The translations under genes and the position numbers were made by a program. Below the pieces are notes generated by a model. That model worked only from the letters and a program-made list of their open reading frames with translations. It made no database searches and was not told the DNA's origin. Positions 17,034-25,706 of a DNA stretch of 64,000 nucleotides are shown here, piece by piece. Source of the DNA: Aphanothece sacrum FPU1 (GTDB taxonomy: Bacteria > Cyanobacteriota > Cyanobacteriia > Cyanobacteriales > Microcystaceae); assembly GCF_003864295.1 (NCBI RefSeq), contig NZ_BDQK01000013.1:558001-622000 (forward strand), in the 5' to 3' direction. Position 1 is the first letter of the stretch; each line of letters begins with the position of its first letter.

Positions 17034-17429
17034 TTAACGTTTCATTAACCAAGGAGTAGGATTATTTATCATGCTGACCAAACCAGCCAAAACTTGATTG
17101 TAAATTCCATAGAGTCTTCGTCCATCTTCAATGTCCATATAATTGCATTTAACGGCAAATTCTAACCATGTTTGAGTTTCAGCCGCTTCAGCCTCGCATT
17201 CATTTAACTTAGCAATAAATGCGGCTTTATATCTTCGCTTTCTCCATGCTTCAGCCAAATTAGCACAAACAGAACGAGAAGAACGACGAATTTGGTCAGT
17301 CAGTGAATAGCGTTCTTCAACTGGAAATTTTTTAGATAAATGGAAAATTTCCATAGCCGCATCAAAGGCTTTTTTATAAATTTCCAACTCTTTATGGTCT
17401 TTTATAGCTGGTTTGTTATTTTTTTCCAT
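17034..17429 (-). CDS. Four-helix-bundle protein (S23 / 23S rRNA intervening-sequence family)
   Basis: A 131-residue helical protein of the family first noticed in 23S rRNA intervening sequences. Family features are visible: [30 protein letters not shown] and [18 protein letters not shown]. The family forms pentameric bundles related to the Avd subunit of diversity-generating retroelements, and its chromosomal role is unclear. Here the intact copy sits between PBP and mreD, flanked on both sides by oppositely oriented 9-bp repeats. Two truncated copies of its first 26 codons follow upstream in tandem. No reverse transcriptase or rRNA gene is in the window. Confidence 0.9.
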   Translation of the reverse strand: MEKNNKPAIKDHKELEIYKKAFDAAMEIFHLSKKFPVEERYSLTDQIRRSSRSVCANLAEAWRKRRYKAAFIAKLNECEAEAAETQTWLEFAVKCNYMDIEDGRRLYGIYNQVLAGLVSMINNPTPWLMKR

Positions 17430-17880
17430 CTTCCTCTGCCTCCTCTGCCTCCTCTGCCTCCTCTGCCTCCTCTGCTCCCCCTGCTCCCCCTGCTCCCTAA
17501 ACCTTCCTGGGGGCTTTTTCCCACCATAGCCGCATCAAAGGCTTTTTTATAAATTTCCAACTCTTTATGGTCTTTTATAGCTGGTTTGTTATTTTTTTCC
17601 ATCTTCCTCTGCCTCCTCTGCCTCCTCTGCTCCCCCTGCTCCCCCTGCTCCCTAAACCTTCCTGGGGGCTTTTTCCCACCATAGCCGCATCAAAGGCTTT
17701 TTTATAAATTTCCAACTCTTTATGGTCTTTTATAGCTGGTTTGTTATTTTTTTCCATCTTCCTCTGCCTCCTCTGCCTCCTCTGCTCCCCCTGCCTCCTC
17801 TGCCTCCTCTGCCTCCTCTGCTCCCCCTGCTCCCCCTGCTCCCCCTGCTCCCTAAACCTTCCTGGGGGCTTTTTCCCACC
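17353..17880 (-). repeat. Tandem triplication of the mreD-end / minisatellite / gene-start junction
   Basis: Three direct units: A 17353-17525 (173 bp), B 17526-17680 (155 bp), C 17681-17880 (200 bp). Each contains, in + order, the first 26 codons of the four-helix-bundle gene (in reverse), a block of nonamers (CCTCTGCCT and CTCCCCCTG), and a copy of the last part of mreD (AACCTTCCTGGGGGC). Only unit A continues into a complete gene and only unit C into a complete mreD. Unit lengths differ by 18 and 45 bases, exact multiples of nine, so they vary only in nonamer number. Confidence 0.9.
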
Positions 17881-18376
17881 AATGATTAAGTGGATAATAT
17901 AAGACAGGGGCCCATAAACTACTAAGAATAGCAGAGGATAAAACTAACCGTTGATAATCAGTCCAAATAGCGTTTAAAGGACGTATTCCCCTGACAATAT
18001 ATTGAGCCGCCATCATCGTTTCTGATAAGATTACCATGCCAAAAACAATCAACGCCACCGAAATAAAATCTTCTTGAATATAACGTTGTTTTTGTAAGCG
18101 GGCTGTCACTAACCCCACTAAAACAAGACTAAACACATGAGAAGGATAGGCCCCAGTCAGTCCATCTTGAATTAAACCCATGACCAAACCGGCCATAACC
18201 CCTTGAAAAATGGTTCGTTTTAAACTCCAAACCACCACCCAAATTAAAATCCAATTGACCCCAATACCCAGTAATTCCATGCCAGGTAAACGGGTAGGAG
18301 TGAGCAGGAAACAGAGTAAAGCTGAACCTGCGATAACGAAATAGTTGACCAAAGGGTAGGTAAACCAAAACTTCAT
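17852..18376 (-). CDS. mreD: Rod shape-determining protein MreD
   Basis: A 174-residue integral membrane protein with about five hydrophobic segments, in the third position of the mreB-mreC-mreD operon. MreD links the MreB filament and MreC to the wall-elongation machinery. It overlaps the mreC stop by four bases (ATGA). The final residues (WWEKAPRKV) are encoded in the segment that has been copied into the neighbouring tandem repeats, but this copy remains in frame. Sequence identity is weak, as usual for MreD; context carries the call. Confidence 0.85.
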   Translation of the reverse strand: MKFWFTYPLVNYFVIAGSALLCFLLTPTRLPGMELLGIGVNWILIWVVVWSLKRTIFQGVMAGLVMGLIQDGLTGAYPSHVFSLVLVGLVTARLQKQRYIQEDFISVALIVFGMVILSETMMAAQYIVRGIRPLNAIWTDYQRLVLSSAILSSLWAPVLYYPLNHWWEKAPRKV

Positions 18377-19122
18377 TTGCTCTTAAACGGATGAATAACC
18401 GCCCATTCTAGGTCATTAATAGGGGCCGTTAACACCAGGGTTGCTTCTGGGGCCGGGCCTTTCTCCAAATTGACCGACTCTATCCGACCAATGGGTAAAC
18501 CATCAGGAAATAGACGACTAACAGGAGATGTGGTGATCGTGTCTCCGGGTTGAACTTTAGGCACTTTTTCAAAAAAGCGCATCACCGCAATTTGAGAACT
18601 TTTCCCTTCCACTAACCCCATTGTACCAGTACGACTAACTCTAGCCCCAACACGACTAATAGGATCACTCACTAATAAAACCCGACTGGTATTGGGGGTA
18701 ACATCGATAACTCGACCAATTAATCCCCCAATTCCCGTGACAATAAAACCGACTTCAATTCCATCTTGACTACCGCGACCGAGAATCACCTGTTTCCACC
18801 AATCATCGGGACTCCTGCCAATAATGGGAGCGACAATGACTGGTTTGGCTTGAGATTCAAAGTAACCGAGCAATTGTTGTAATTGTTGGTTTTGTCGGTT
18901 TAATTCCGCTAAACGCTGTTCTAACTCAATAATTCGGGCATTGGTGAGTCTTTCTTGCAGTACCGTCGGAGACTCAGACTCAAAAGGACGACTCACCCAA
19001 TAATAAAGTTCTAGGATGGCGGCCCCTTGAGTTTGGCGAAGAAACCAACCTATACCTAGAACTACTACCGCCCAAATTATTTTTGAGCCATGTTTTCCAT
19101 ACCAGCGTCGCAGTATTACCAT
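18373..19122 (-). CDS. mreC: Rod shape-determining protein MreC
   Basis: A 249-residue periplasmic protein with one N-terminal membrane anchor (about 12-30), a coiled coil (LTNARIIELEQRLAELNRQN) and the MreC beta domain (VIGRSPDDWWKQVILGRGSQDGI region onward, ending in NDLEWAVIH). MreC scaffolds the elongation complex together with MreB and the penicillin-binding proteins. It follows mreB after 26 bases and is coupled to mreD by an ATGA overlap. Confidence 0.93.
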   Translation of the reverse strand: MVILRRWYGKHGSKIIWAVVVLGIGWFLRQTQGAAILELYYWVSRPFESESPTVLQERLTNARIIELEQRLAELNRQNQQLQQLLGYFESQAKPVIVAPIIGRSPDDWWKQVILGRGSQDGIEVGFIVTGIGGLIGRVIDVTPNTSRVLLVSDPISRVGARVSRTGTMGLVEGKSSQIAVMRFFEKVPKVQPGDTITTSPVSRLFPDGLPIGRIESVNLEKGPAPEATLVLTAPINDLEWAVIHPFKSK

Positions 19123-19148
19123 GTCTTTGTTTTGGGTTTTCTCCTGGG

Positions 19149-20189
19149 TTACATCAAACGGGCCCCTTCACTTAAGACCCGATCTAAGATTTTGGGGTCT
19201 TCAAGCACTTTTCCGGTTCCTTTAACCACACAACGCAGGGGATCTTCGGCCACATGGGTAACAATTCCAGTTTCATGACTTAGGAGGGTATCAAGTCCTC
19301 GTAATAAGGCTCCCCCACCAGCTAACATGATACCTCGATCAATAATATCGGCTGCCAGTTCAGGAGGAGTGCGTTCTAAAGTTCGTTTAATGGCATCCAC
19401 AATCACCGCTAAAGGTTCGGCGATGCTTTCGCGGATTTCTTCACCTTTGATGGTGACAGTGCGAGGTAATCCTGACATTAGGTGTAACCCTCGTACTTCC
19501 ATAATTGGTTCTTCTTCCTTCATGGGATAGGCTGAAGCCAGACGAATTTTGATTTCTTCGGCGGTTCGTTCCCCAATCACTAAGTTATGAACTTTTTTCA
19601 TATAGCTCATAATCGACTCGGTGAGTTCGTCTCCAGCTACTCGTACTGATTCGCTGAGTACCCGTCCCTGTAAGCTCAAAACCGCGACTTCAGTGGTTCC
19701 TCCCCCAATGTCTACGATCATGTTGCCAGTGGCTTCAGTGACCGGTAAATCGGCTCCTAATGCGGCTGCAATGGGTTCTTCAATTAAGCCTACGTCTCTT
19801 GCACCAGCTTCTCTGGCCGCATCAATGACCGCTCTACGTTCCACTTCTGTGATGCCACTGGGAATACCAATAACCATGCGAGGATTACCCAAAGGACTGC
19901 CTTCATGGGCCCGTCGAATAAATTCTTTGAGCATGACCATAGCACTCACAAAGTCAGCAATCACTCCATCCCGCAAGGGACGTAAAGCAACGATGTTTCC
20001 AGGAGTTCGTCCTAGCATCTTTTTGGCTTCTTCCCCAACTGCTAGGGGAATTTTCCGTTCTTGGTCAAAAGCCACCACTGATGGCTCTTCAAGTACGATA
20101 CCTTTACCTGAAACATAAACTAGAGTATTGGCTGTTCCTAAATCTATGCCCATATCCCGTGAAAGGGAAAAACGATTAAAAAAACCCAC
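19149..20189 (-). CDS. mreB: Rod shape-determining protein MreB
   Basis: A 346-residue bacterial actin. The phosphate-binding motifs are visible: MGIDLGTANTLVYV near the start, IVDIGGGTTEVAVLS in the middle and LAGGGALLRGLD near the end. It polymerises under the inner membrane and guides wall synthesis. It is the first gene of the mreBCD operon. The promoter should lie in the 413-base gap to ssb. Confidence 0.96.
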   Translation of the reverse strand: MGFFNRFSLSRDMGIDLGTANTLVYVSGKGIVLEEPSVVAFDQERKIPLAVGEEAKKMLGRTPGNIVALRPLRDGVIADFVSAMVMLKEFIRRAHEGSPLGNPRMVIGIPSGITEVERRAVIDAAREAGARDVGLIEEPIAAALGADLPVTEATGNMIVDIGGGTTEVAVLSLQGRVLSESVRVAGDELTESIMSYMKKVHNLVIGERTAEEIKIRLASAYPMKEEEPIMEVRGLHLMSGLPRTVTIKGEEIRESIAEPLAVIVDAIKRTLERTPPELAADIIDRGIMLAGGGALLRGLDTLLSHETGIVTHVAEDPLRCVVKGTGKVLEDPKILDRVLSEGARLM

Positions 20190-20507
20190 TTTTGGCTACG
20201 CCCCTTAATCTAAAAATAAAACAGTATTGAAATTCCTCTGACTCACAAGGAGTCCAAGGGATTTTATTACGTTTCTTGTCGTAAGTCTAGCTAAGTTAAT
20301 CAATTTATAGTTAAAAATACTCAAGCTCTAAGTAGAAGTTATGAATTTCCCTAGAGTAGACTTCCCTTAAGTGCCATTAGTTCCCAGGAGTTTAGTGGGT
20401 GATGGTTTATCGAAGATATCCGGTAAAATCAGCAATATTTCTTAAAAAACCGCCCTTAGAGTCTTTAAATTTCTCTATCACCCCATCACTAAATTGGCGT
20501 ATCTTTG

Positions 20508-20553
20508 AATTCATAATTCATAATTCATAATTCATAATTTATAATTTATAATT
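20508..20553. repeat. Heptamer tandem repeat (ATTCATA / ATTTATA)
   Basis: About six heptamers in the divergent promoter region between mreB and ssb (gap 20190-20602). The same heptamer recurs at 30603-30706 and 35630-35722. Nothing else recognisable is in the gap. Confidence 0.8.
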
Positions 20554-20602
20554 TTCTGGTAAAATTTAGGTATATTTGCATTTAATATCGAGTAAAACAG
20601 CT

Positions 20603-20971
20603 ATGGGTTTAAATGTCGTCCATTTAGTCGGTCGTGCTGGCAGAGATCCAGAGGTCAAATATTTTGAGTCGGGGAAAGTCTTATGTACCGTAACCTTAGC
20701 GGTGAATCGTCCCACCAGTAAAAGTGATGAACCTGATTGGTTTAACCTCAAATTTTGGGATAAAACGGCAGAAGTTGCTTCTAATTATGTCCGTAAAGGC
20801 AGTTTAATCGGGATTAAAGGTTCTCTGACCATTGAAACCTGGGTTGATCGCAATACTGGGGTCAATCGTTCGGGGCCTGTTATTCGGGTAGATCGTTTAG
20901 ATTTATTAGGGTCTAAACGGGATGCTGATGCCAATTTAGTCGGCAATTATCAAGGTGGAGACGAATTCTAA
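20603..20971 (+). CDS. ssb: Single-stranded DNA-binding protein
   Basis: A 122-residue OB-fold protein (NVVHLVGRAGRDPEVKYFESGK; WFNLKFWDKTAEVASNYVRKGSLIGIKGSL). I chose the ATG at 20603 because it puts the OB fold at the N-terminus as in other SSBs; the frame also opens at 20576. It lacks the long glycine-rich linker and the DDDIPF-like acidic tip of E. coli SSB, ending instead in NYQGGDEF. It should bind single-stranded DNA in replication and repair, although partner recruitment may differ. Confidence 0.9.
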   Translation: MGLNVVHLVGRAGRDPEVKYFESGKVLCTVTLAVNRPTSKSDEPDWFNLKFWDKTAEVASNYVRKGSLIGIKGSLTIETWVDRNTGVNRSGPVIRVDRLDLLGSKRDADANLVGNYQGGDEF

Positions 20972-20993
20972 ACACCTAATAAAATAAATTGTT

Positions 20994-22145
20994 ATGAGAT
21001 ATGCTCTGGTTCATGAGTGGTTAACCCCTAAAGCAACAGGAGGGTCAGAATTAGTCGTACAAGAGATTCTAAGCCACGTTGAGGCGGATATCTATGCTCT
21101 GATTGATTTTGAATCCTCTAACCCCCAGAGCTATCTTTATCAACGCTCTATCGGCACCACCTTTTTACAACATTTCCCCTTGGCTAGTAATGGTGTACAA
21201 AAATACCTACCTTTACTGCCCTTAGCGATCGAACAACTTGATTTACGAGACTATGATGTGATTCTGTCGTCTTCCCATGCGGTAGCGAAAGGAATTATCA
21301 CCAGTCCTGGACAACTTCATATTTGTTACTGTCATACTCCCATGCGTTATGCTTGGGACTTGACCTTTGATTATCTCAATCATTCTCGGATGGGACAAGG
21401 AATACCCGGTCTATTGACTCGTTATTTGTTACACCGTTTACGGCAATGGGATGTGATTTCTGCTAACCGAGTTGATTATTTTATCGCCAACTCCCAACAT
21501 ACGGCCCGACGGATATGGCGTTGTTATCGTCGTGAGGCTAAAGTTATTTATCCTCCCGTCAACCTAGAACGTTTCCCCTTGACCCCCCATAAGCAAGATT
21601 ATTATTTAACCGTCTCTCGCTTAGTAAGTTATAAAAAAATTGCATTAATAGTGCGAGCATTTAATCAATTGGGTTATCCTTTAGTTATTATTGGTGACGG
21701 ACCCGATTTCCCATTAATTCGCCAAATGGCTCAATCTAATATCAAAGTCTTGGGAGCGCAATCTGATGAAGTAGTTGAGCAATATATGGCTCAAGCAAAA
21801 GCCTTTGTCTATGCCGCTTGTGAAGATTTTGGTATTGCTTTAGTTGAAGCTCAAGCTTGTGGAACCCCGGTTATTGCTTATGGAGGTGGAGGTGCTTTAG
21901 AAACTGTAATTGATATTCGTCAAAGTCCAGAAAACGGGACAGGGGTCTTGTTTACACCCCAAACGAGTCAATCTCTAGTAGAAACAGTTGAAACTTTTGA
22001 GAAGTTTCAGCATCAAATTGATCCATATAGCTGTCGTCGACAGGCAGCCCGGTTTACTCCAAAAATCTTTGAAACGTCTTATTTAGCGTTCTTAGAAAGC
22101 TGTTGTCAGGAGTGGTTCTCAACCAAAACGACAACGAATGTTTGA
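20994..22145 (+). CDS. Glycosyltransferase family 4
   Basis: A 383-residue GT-B glycosyltransferase. The N-terminal half begins RYALVHEWLTPKATGGSELV. The C-terminal half carries the nucleotide-sugar site with EDFGIALVEAQACGTPVIA, the E-x7-E pattern of family 4. Such enzymes transfer mannose, rhamnose or related sugars during exopolysaccharide or O-antigen assembly. It opens the run of GDP-sugar genes downstream, which suggests a mannose- or fucose-containing surface glycan. Confidence 0.9.
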   Translation: MRYALVHEWLTPKATGGSELVVQEILSHVEADIYALIDFESSNPQSYLYQRSIGTTFLQHFPLASNGVQKYLPLLPLAIEQLDLRDYDVILSSSHAVAKGIITSPGQLHICYCHTPMRYAWDLTFDYLNHSRMGQGIPGLLTRYLLHRLRQWDVISANRVDYFIANSQHTARRIWRCYRREAKVIYPPVNLERFPLTPHKQDYYLTVSRLVSYKKIALIVRAFNQLGYPLVIIGDGPDFPLIRQMAQSNIKVLGAQSDEVVEQYMAQAKAFVYAACEDFGIALVEAQACGTPVIAYGGGGALETVIDIRQSPENGTGVLFTPQTSQSLVETVETFEKFQHQIDPYSCRRQAARFTPKIFETSYLAFLESCCQEWFSTKTTTNV

Positions 22146-22233
22146 TCTTTTTGACCAGAATTGTCATGATTGACCTGTTCTGGTTTTATGATCATAAAAG
22201 TGTGGTGTGTGTGATGTGATGTGAAGGAGTAAG

Positions 22234-22968
22234 ATGACTGCTAATAGCCAATTTATTTCTGTCAAAGCTTTACAAGCTTTGATGAGACGAGGTTTACCGA
22301 CCTCCCTTTCCCAAAGAAGATATCAAAAATCATGGTCTCAAACCCTATTAGATGGAACTGTTGCCAAACGATTATTTGATATTGTTTTTTCCTTATTTGT
22401 TTTAACTTTCTTTTCTCCCCTTTATTTATTATTGGGGTTGTTAATTACCATTAGTTCCCCTGGCCCAATTTTTTACACTCAAGAAAGGGCCGGTAAGAAT
22501 TTTAAGAAGTTCGGTTGTATTAAATTCCGAACTATGGTGGAAAATGCTGATGAAGTATTAGCCGTCATGATGGCTAACTCCCCTCAAATGCGGGCTGAGT
22601 TTGAAGATAACTTTAAACTTAGGGAAGATCCCCGTATTACTTGGATTGGCAAATTTCTACGCTTAACTAGCTTAGATGAATTTCCTCAATTTTGGAACGT
22701 TCTTAAAGGAGATATGAGTGTTGTTGGCCCCCGTCCCTTAGTCCCCGAAGAACTCTGTAAATACGGTAACAGAATTGAAAAAGTTTTGACAATTCGTCCC
22801 GGAATTACAGGTTTATGGCAGGTGTCAGGACGCAATGATATTCCTTATCCTGAGCGAGTGCAAATTGATGTTTATTACGTCAATGCTCGTAATTGGTTAA
22901 TGGATATTTGGATCATCTTTAAAACTATTGGAGTTGTCGTCTTTCCTAAAAATAATGGGGCTTACTAA
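22234..22968 (+). CDS. Polyprenyl-phosphate sugar-1-phosphate transferase
   Basis: A 244-residue initiating glycosyl-1-phosphate transferase of the bacterial sugar transferase family (WcaJ/RfbP type). It has a re-entrant hydrophobic segment (about 55-80) after KRLFDIVFS, then the catalytic region PIFYTQERAGKNFKKFGCIKFRTM, and the GDMSVVGPRPL and RPGITGLWQVSGRN motifs. It lacks the long multi-helix N-terminal half of WbaP, so it is the minimal form. It loads the first sugar of a surface polysaccharide onto undecaprenyl phosphate. Confidence 0.9.
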   Translation: MTANSQFISVKALQALMRRGLPTSLSQRRYQKSWSQTLLDGTVAKRLFDIVFSLFVLTFFSPLYLLLGLLITISSPGPIFYTQERAGKNFKKFGCIKFRTMVENADEVLAVMMANSPQMRAEFEDNFKLREDPRITWIGKFLRLTSLDEFPQFWNVLKGDMSVVGPRPLVPEELCKYGNRIEKVLTIRPGITGLWQVSGRNDIPYPERVQIDVYYVNARNWLMDIWIIFKTIGVVVFPKNNGAY

Positions 22969-23030
22969 GAATTATTTTCCTAGTGAATCAACAAGTACAC
23001 CCTGATTTTCTGTAAGGATAAGCTATTTTT

Positions 23031-23057
23031 AGGGGTCAACGGCCGTTGACCCCTACC
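23031..23057. repeat. Palindromic repeat, intergenic copy
   Basis: A perfect 24-bp palindrome centred on CAACGGCCGTTG, followed by ACC. Twenty-five bases of it recur exactly inside the radical SAM gene at 42043-42067. Confidence 0.85.
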
Positions 23058-23161
23058 TTTTTGTTGGATAGACGGGGGGTTCTCTTTAGAGTAAAGTAAA
23101 TAATTAAACCCACCATTTAACTAAAGTTAATCATTGTTTTTAAGTTTAGGATAACTAACTA

Positions 23162-24250
23162 ATGAGTCAAGCCAAACGCGCCCTAATTACAGGTATTACC
23201 GGTCAAGATGGATCATATCTGAGTGAATTATTATTAGAAAAAGGCTATGAGGTTCATGGAATCATTCGTCGTAGCTCTACTTTTAACACAGATCGTATTG
23301 ATCATATTTACATTGATCCTCATAATACCGATGCCAAATTATTTCTCCATTATGGAGACTTAACCGATGGAACAACCCTACGGCGCATTCTAGAAGAAGT
23401 TAAACCCCTGGAAATTTACAATTTAGGGGCCCAGTCTCATGTTCGGGTCAGTTTTGATTCCCCAGAATATACGGTAGACTCAGTAGGAATGGGAGCATTA
23501 CGCCTCTTAGAAGCCATTCGAGACTATCAACAACGTACAGGGATTGAAGTTCGTTTCTATCAAGCTGGATCATCAGAAATGTTTGGTAAAGTCCAAGACA
23601 TCCCCCAAAAAGAAACCACTCCCTTTTATCCCCGCAGTCCCTACGCTTGCGCCAAAGTTTACGCCCATTGGCAAACCCTTAATTATCGAGAATCTTACGA
23701 TTTATTCGCCTGTAACGGCATTTTATTCAACCATGAATCTCCTCGTCGTGGGGAAACCTTCGTCACCCGAAAAATTACCCGTGCGATCGCTCGTATCGTC
23801 GCCGGAACCCAAAATAAACTATTTTTAGGGAATCTTGATTCTAAAAGAGATTGGGGCTACGCTAAAGATTATGTGCGGGCTATGTGGCTAATGCTGCAAC
23901 AAGAAACCGCCGATGATTATGTCATCGCCACTGGAGAAACCCATTCAATTCGGGAATTTCTGGATATTTCTTTTAATTACGTCAATCTTAATTGGGAAGA
24001 TTCTGTTGACTTTGACGAGCGTTATTTACGTCCGGCTGAAGTAGAATTACTCATAGGAGATCCCACAAAAGCCAAAAAACAACTGGGTTGGGAACCCTCG
24101 GTAACTTTTGAAGAATTAGTCCATTTAATGGTAGAAGCTGATTTAGCTGCATTAGGACTATCCTCTCCCAATCAGACGGCTAATGACAAACGGTTATTAT
24201 TACAAGACAATGCTTATGTTCGTCAACCCATGAGCGTCATGGTGGACTAA
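23162..24250 (+). CDS. gmd: GDP-mannose 4,6-dehydratase
   Basis: A 362-residue short-chain dehydrogenase of extended type. It has the N-terminal NADP motif [20 protein letters not shown], the Gmd signature [15 protein letters not shown], and the catalytic Tyr-Lys in [12 protein letters not shown]. It converts GDP-mannose to GDP-4-keto-6-deoxymannose, the substrate of the next gene's enzyme. The two genes are 20 bases apart and surely co-transcribed. Confidence 0.95.
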   Translation: MSQAKRALITGITGQDGSYLSELLLEKGYEVHGIIRRSSTFNTDRIDHIYIDPHNTDAKLFLHYGDLTDGTTLRRILEEVKPLEIYNLGAQSHVRVSFDSPEYTVDSVGMGALRLLEAIRDYQQRTGIEVRFYQAGSSEMFGKVQDIPQKETTPFYPRSPYACAKVYAHWQTLNYRESYDLFACNGILFNHESPRRGETFVTRKITRAIARIVAGTQNKLFLGNLDSKRDWGYAKDYVRAMWLMLQQETADDYVIATGETHSIREFLDISFNYVNLNWEDSVDFDERYLRPAEVELLIGDPTKAKKQLGWEPSVTFEELVHLMVEADLAALGLSSPNQTANDKRLLLQDNAYVRQPMSVMVD

Positions 24251-24270
24251 TTCTATTACGAGTAACAAAA

Positions 24271-25209
24271 ATGCTGGACTTAAGTAATAAACGAATTTTA
24301 GTCACAGGAGGCGCAGGCTTTCTGGGAAAACAAGTTATAAAACAGTTGATCCAAACGGGGGCCAATCTCGATAAAATCACCGTTCCTCGTTCGAGTGAGT
24401 GTGATTTACGACAATTAGACAACTGTCAGCAGGCCGTACTTGAACAAGATATTATTATTCATTTGGCGGCTCATGTAGGGGGAATTGGACTTAATCGAGA
24501 AAAACCAGCCGAATTATTCTATGATAACCTGATGATGGGGACTCAGTTAATTCATGCTGCTTATCAAGCCGGAGTCGCCAAGTTTGTTTGTGTGGGGACG
24601 ATTTGTGCCTATCCTAATTTTACTCCGGTTCCCTTTAAAGAAGATGATCTGTGGAATGGCTATCCTGAAGAAACTAATGCCCCTTATGGAATAGCAAAAA
24701 AAGCCTTATTAGTGCAATTACAATCCTATCGTCAACAATATGGATTTAATGGAATTTATTTACTTCCGGTCAATTTGTATGGGCCAGAAGATAATTTTGA
24801 TCCTCGTAGTTCTCATGTAATTCCTGCTTTAATTCGTAAGGTTTATGAAGCTCAACAACGAGGGGATAAACAAATTCCTGTTTGGGGTGATGGTTCCCCA
24901 ACTAGAGAGTTTCTTTATTCTACAGATGCGGCCAGAGGAATTGTTATTGCCACTCAACTCTATAATGATTCAGAACCGATTAATTTAGGCACAAATTATG
25001 AAATTTCTATTCGTAATTTAGTTGAATTAATTTGTGAATTAATGGAATTTGAAGGAGAAATTATTTGGGAAACCGATAAACCAAATGGACAACCTAGACG
25101 TTGTTTAGATACAACAAGAGCAAAAGAATACTTTGGATTTACGGCTCAAATTGAGTTTAAACAAGGCTTAAAAAATACCATTGATTGGTATCGAAAAAAC
25201 CCTAGTTAA
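24271..25209 (+). CDS. fcl: GDP-L-fucose synthase
   Basis: A 312-residue epimerase/reductase of the WcaG/Fcl type. It has a Rossmann motif [12 protein letters not shown], a catalytic tyrosine and lysine in [12 protein letters not shown], and [11 protein letters not shown]. It turns GDP-4-keto-6-deoxymannose into GDP-L-fucose by epimerisation at C3/C5 and NADPH reduction. With gmd directly upstream the window encodes the complete de novo GDP-fucose route. Confidence 0.94.
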   Translation: MLDLSNKRILVTGGAGFLGKQVIKQLIQTGANLDKITVPRSSECDLRQLDNCQQAVLEQDIIIHLAAHVGGIGLNREKPAELFYDNLMMGTQLIHAAYQAGVAKFVCVGTICAYPNFTPVPFKEDDLWNGYPEETNAPYGIAKKALLVQLQSYRQQYGFNGIYLLPVNLYGPEDNFDPRSSHVIPALIRKVYEAQQRGDKQIPVWGDGSPTREFLYSTDAARGIVIATQLYNDSEPINLGTNYEISIRNLVELICELMEFEGEIIWETDKPNGQPRRCLDTTRAKEYFGFTAQIEFKQGLKNTIDWYRKNPS

Positions 25210-25217
25210 CCTAAGTA

Positions 25218-25238
25218 GGATGGGTTCCCAACCCATCC
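25218..25238 (+). terminator. Hairpin after the GDP-fucose synthase gene
   Basis: Perfect 9-bp stem GGATGGGTT / AACCCATCC with a CCC loop, 8 bases after the stop. There is no T-run. Similar hairpins occur at 43006-43026 and 43333-43353, so it is also a dispersed repeat type. Confidence 0.5.
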
Positions 25239-25289
25239 CAAATCTAATTACTTGAGCTAGAATAATTAGCAATATTAAAATCTTGAGGA

Positions 25290-25570
25290 ATGAAAATGAG
25301 TTCAATTTCTCACACAGTACAACCATCAACCACTGATCACGAAACTTCCTCAACGATAGATTGGGCTAATAACTTACCTGACCATACGGTCATTATCTTA
25401 TTGAACCGTTAAAAATAGAGTTAGGAATTTGGCAAGGGGAATACCAAAATCAACAATTTTCTTGGTTACGATGGTGGAATTTTGATGGTAATCTGTTGTT
25501 AACCAGTCAAGAACGAGCCGATTGCTTAGCGCAACAATTACTCGCTTTAGGGGTAGAACCGGAAAGTTAA
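25290..25570 (+). pseudogene. Uma2-family endonuclease remnant with internal deletion
   Basis: The 5' part reads MKMSSISHTVQ...TIDWANNLPDH and then stops in frame. From about 25380 another frame reads PYGHYLIEPLKIELGIWQG and SWLRWWNFDGNLLLT, ending with a TAA at 25568. These are recognisable start and end pieces of one cyanobacterial Uma2 (DUF820) subfamily. The catalytic middle is missing, so a deletion joined the two ends out of frame. It is inactive. Confidence 0.75.
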
Positions 25571-25706
25571 TGCTGCTACAGAAAAAATAAATTTGACAAA
25601 ATGCACAAATTATGATGCAGAACTTAGGACACATCACAGGTACAGAAATACGGCTCAAGGTGAGGCAAAATCTATGCCCCACCAAGAACCAGAACAGCCT
25701 GTAATC

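Noticed and set aside
16802..17052. Proline/leucine-rich and cysteine-rich reading frames
   Set aside because: They are translations of the 9-bp minisatellite in different phases with no ribosome site or family content.
17034..17429. Diversity-generating retroelement, because the four-helix-bundle protein resembles Avd
   Set aside because: No reverse transcriptase, template repeat or variable repeat is present nearby.
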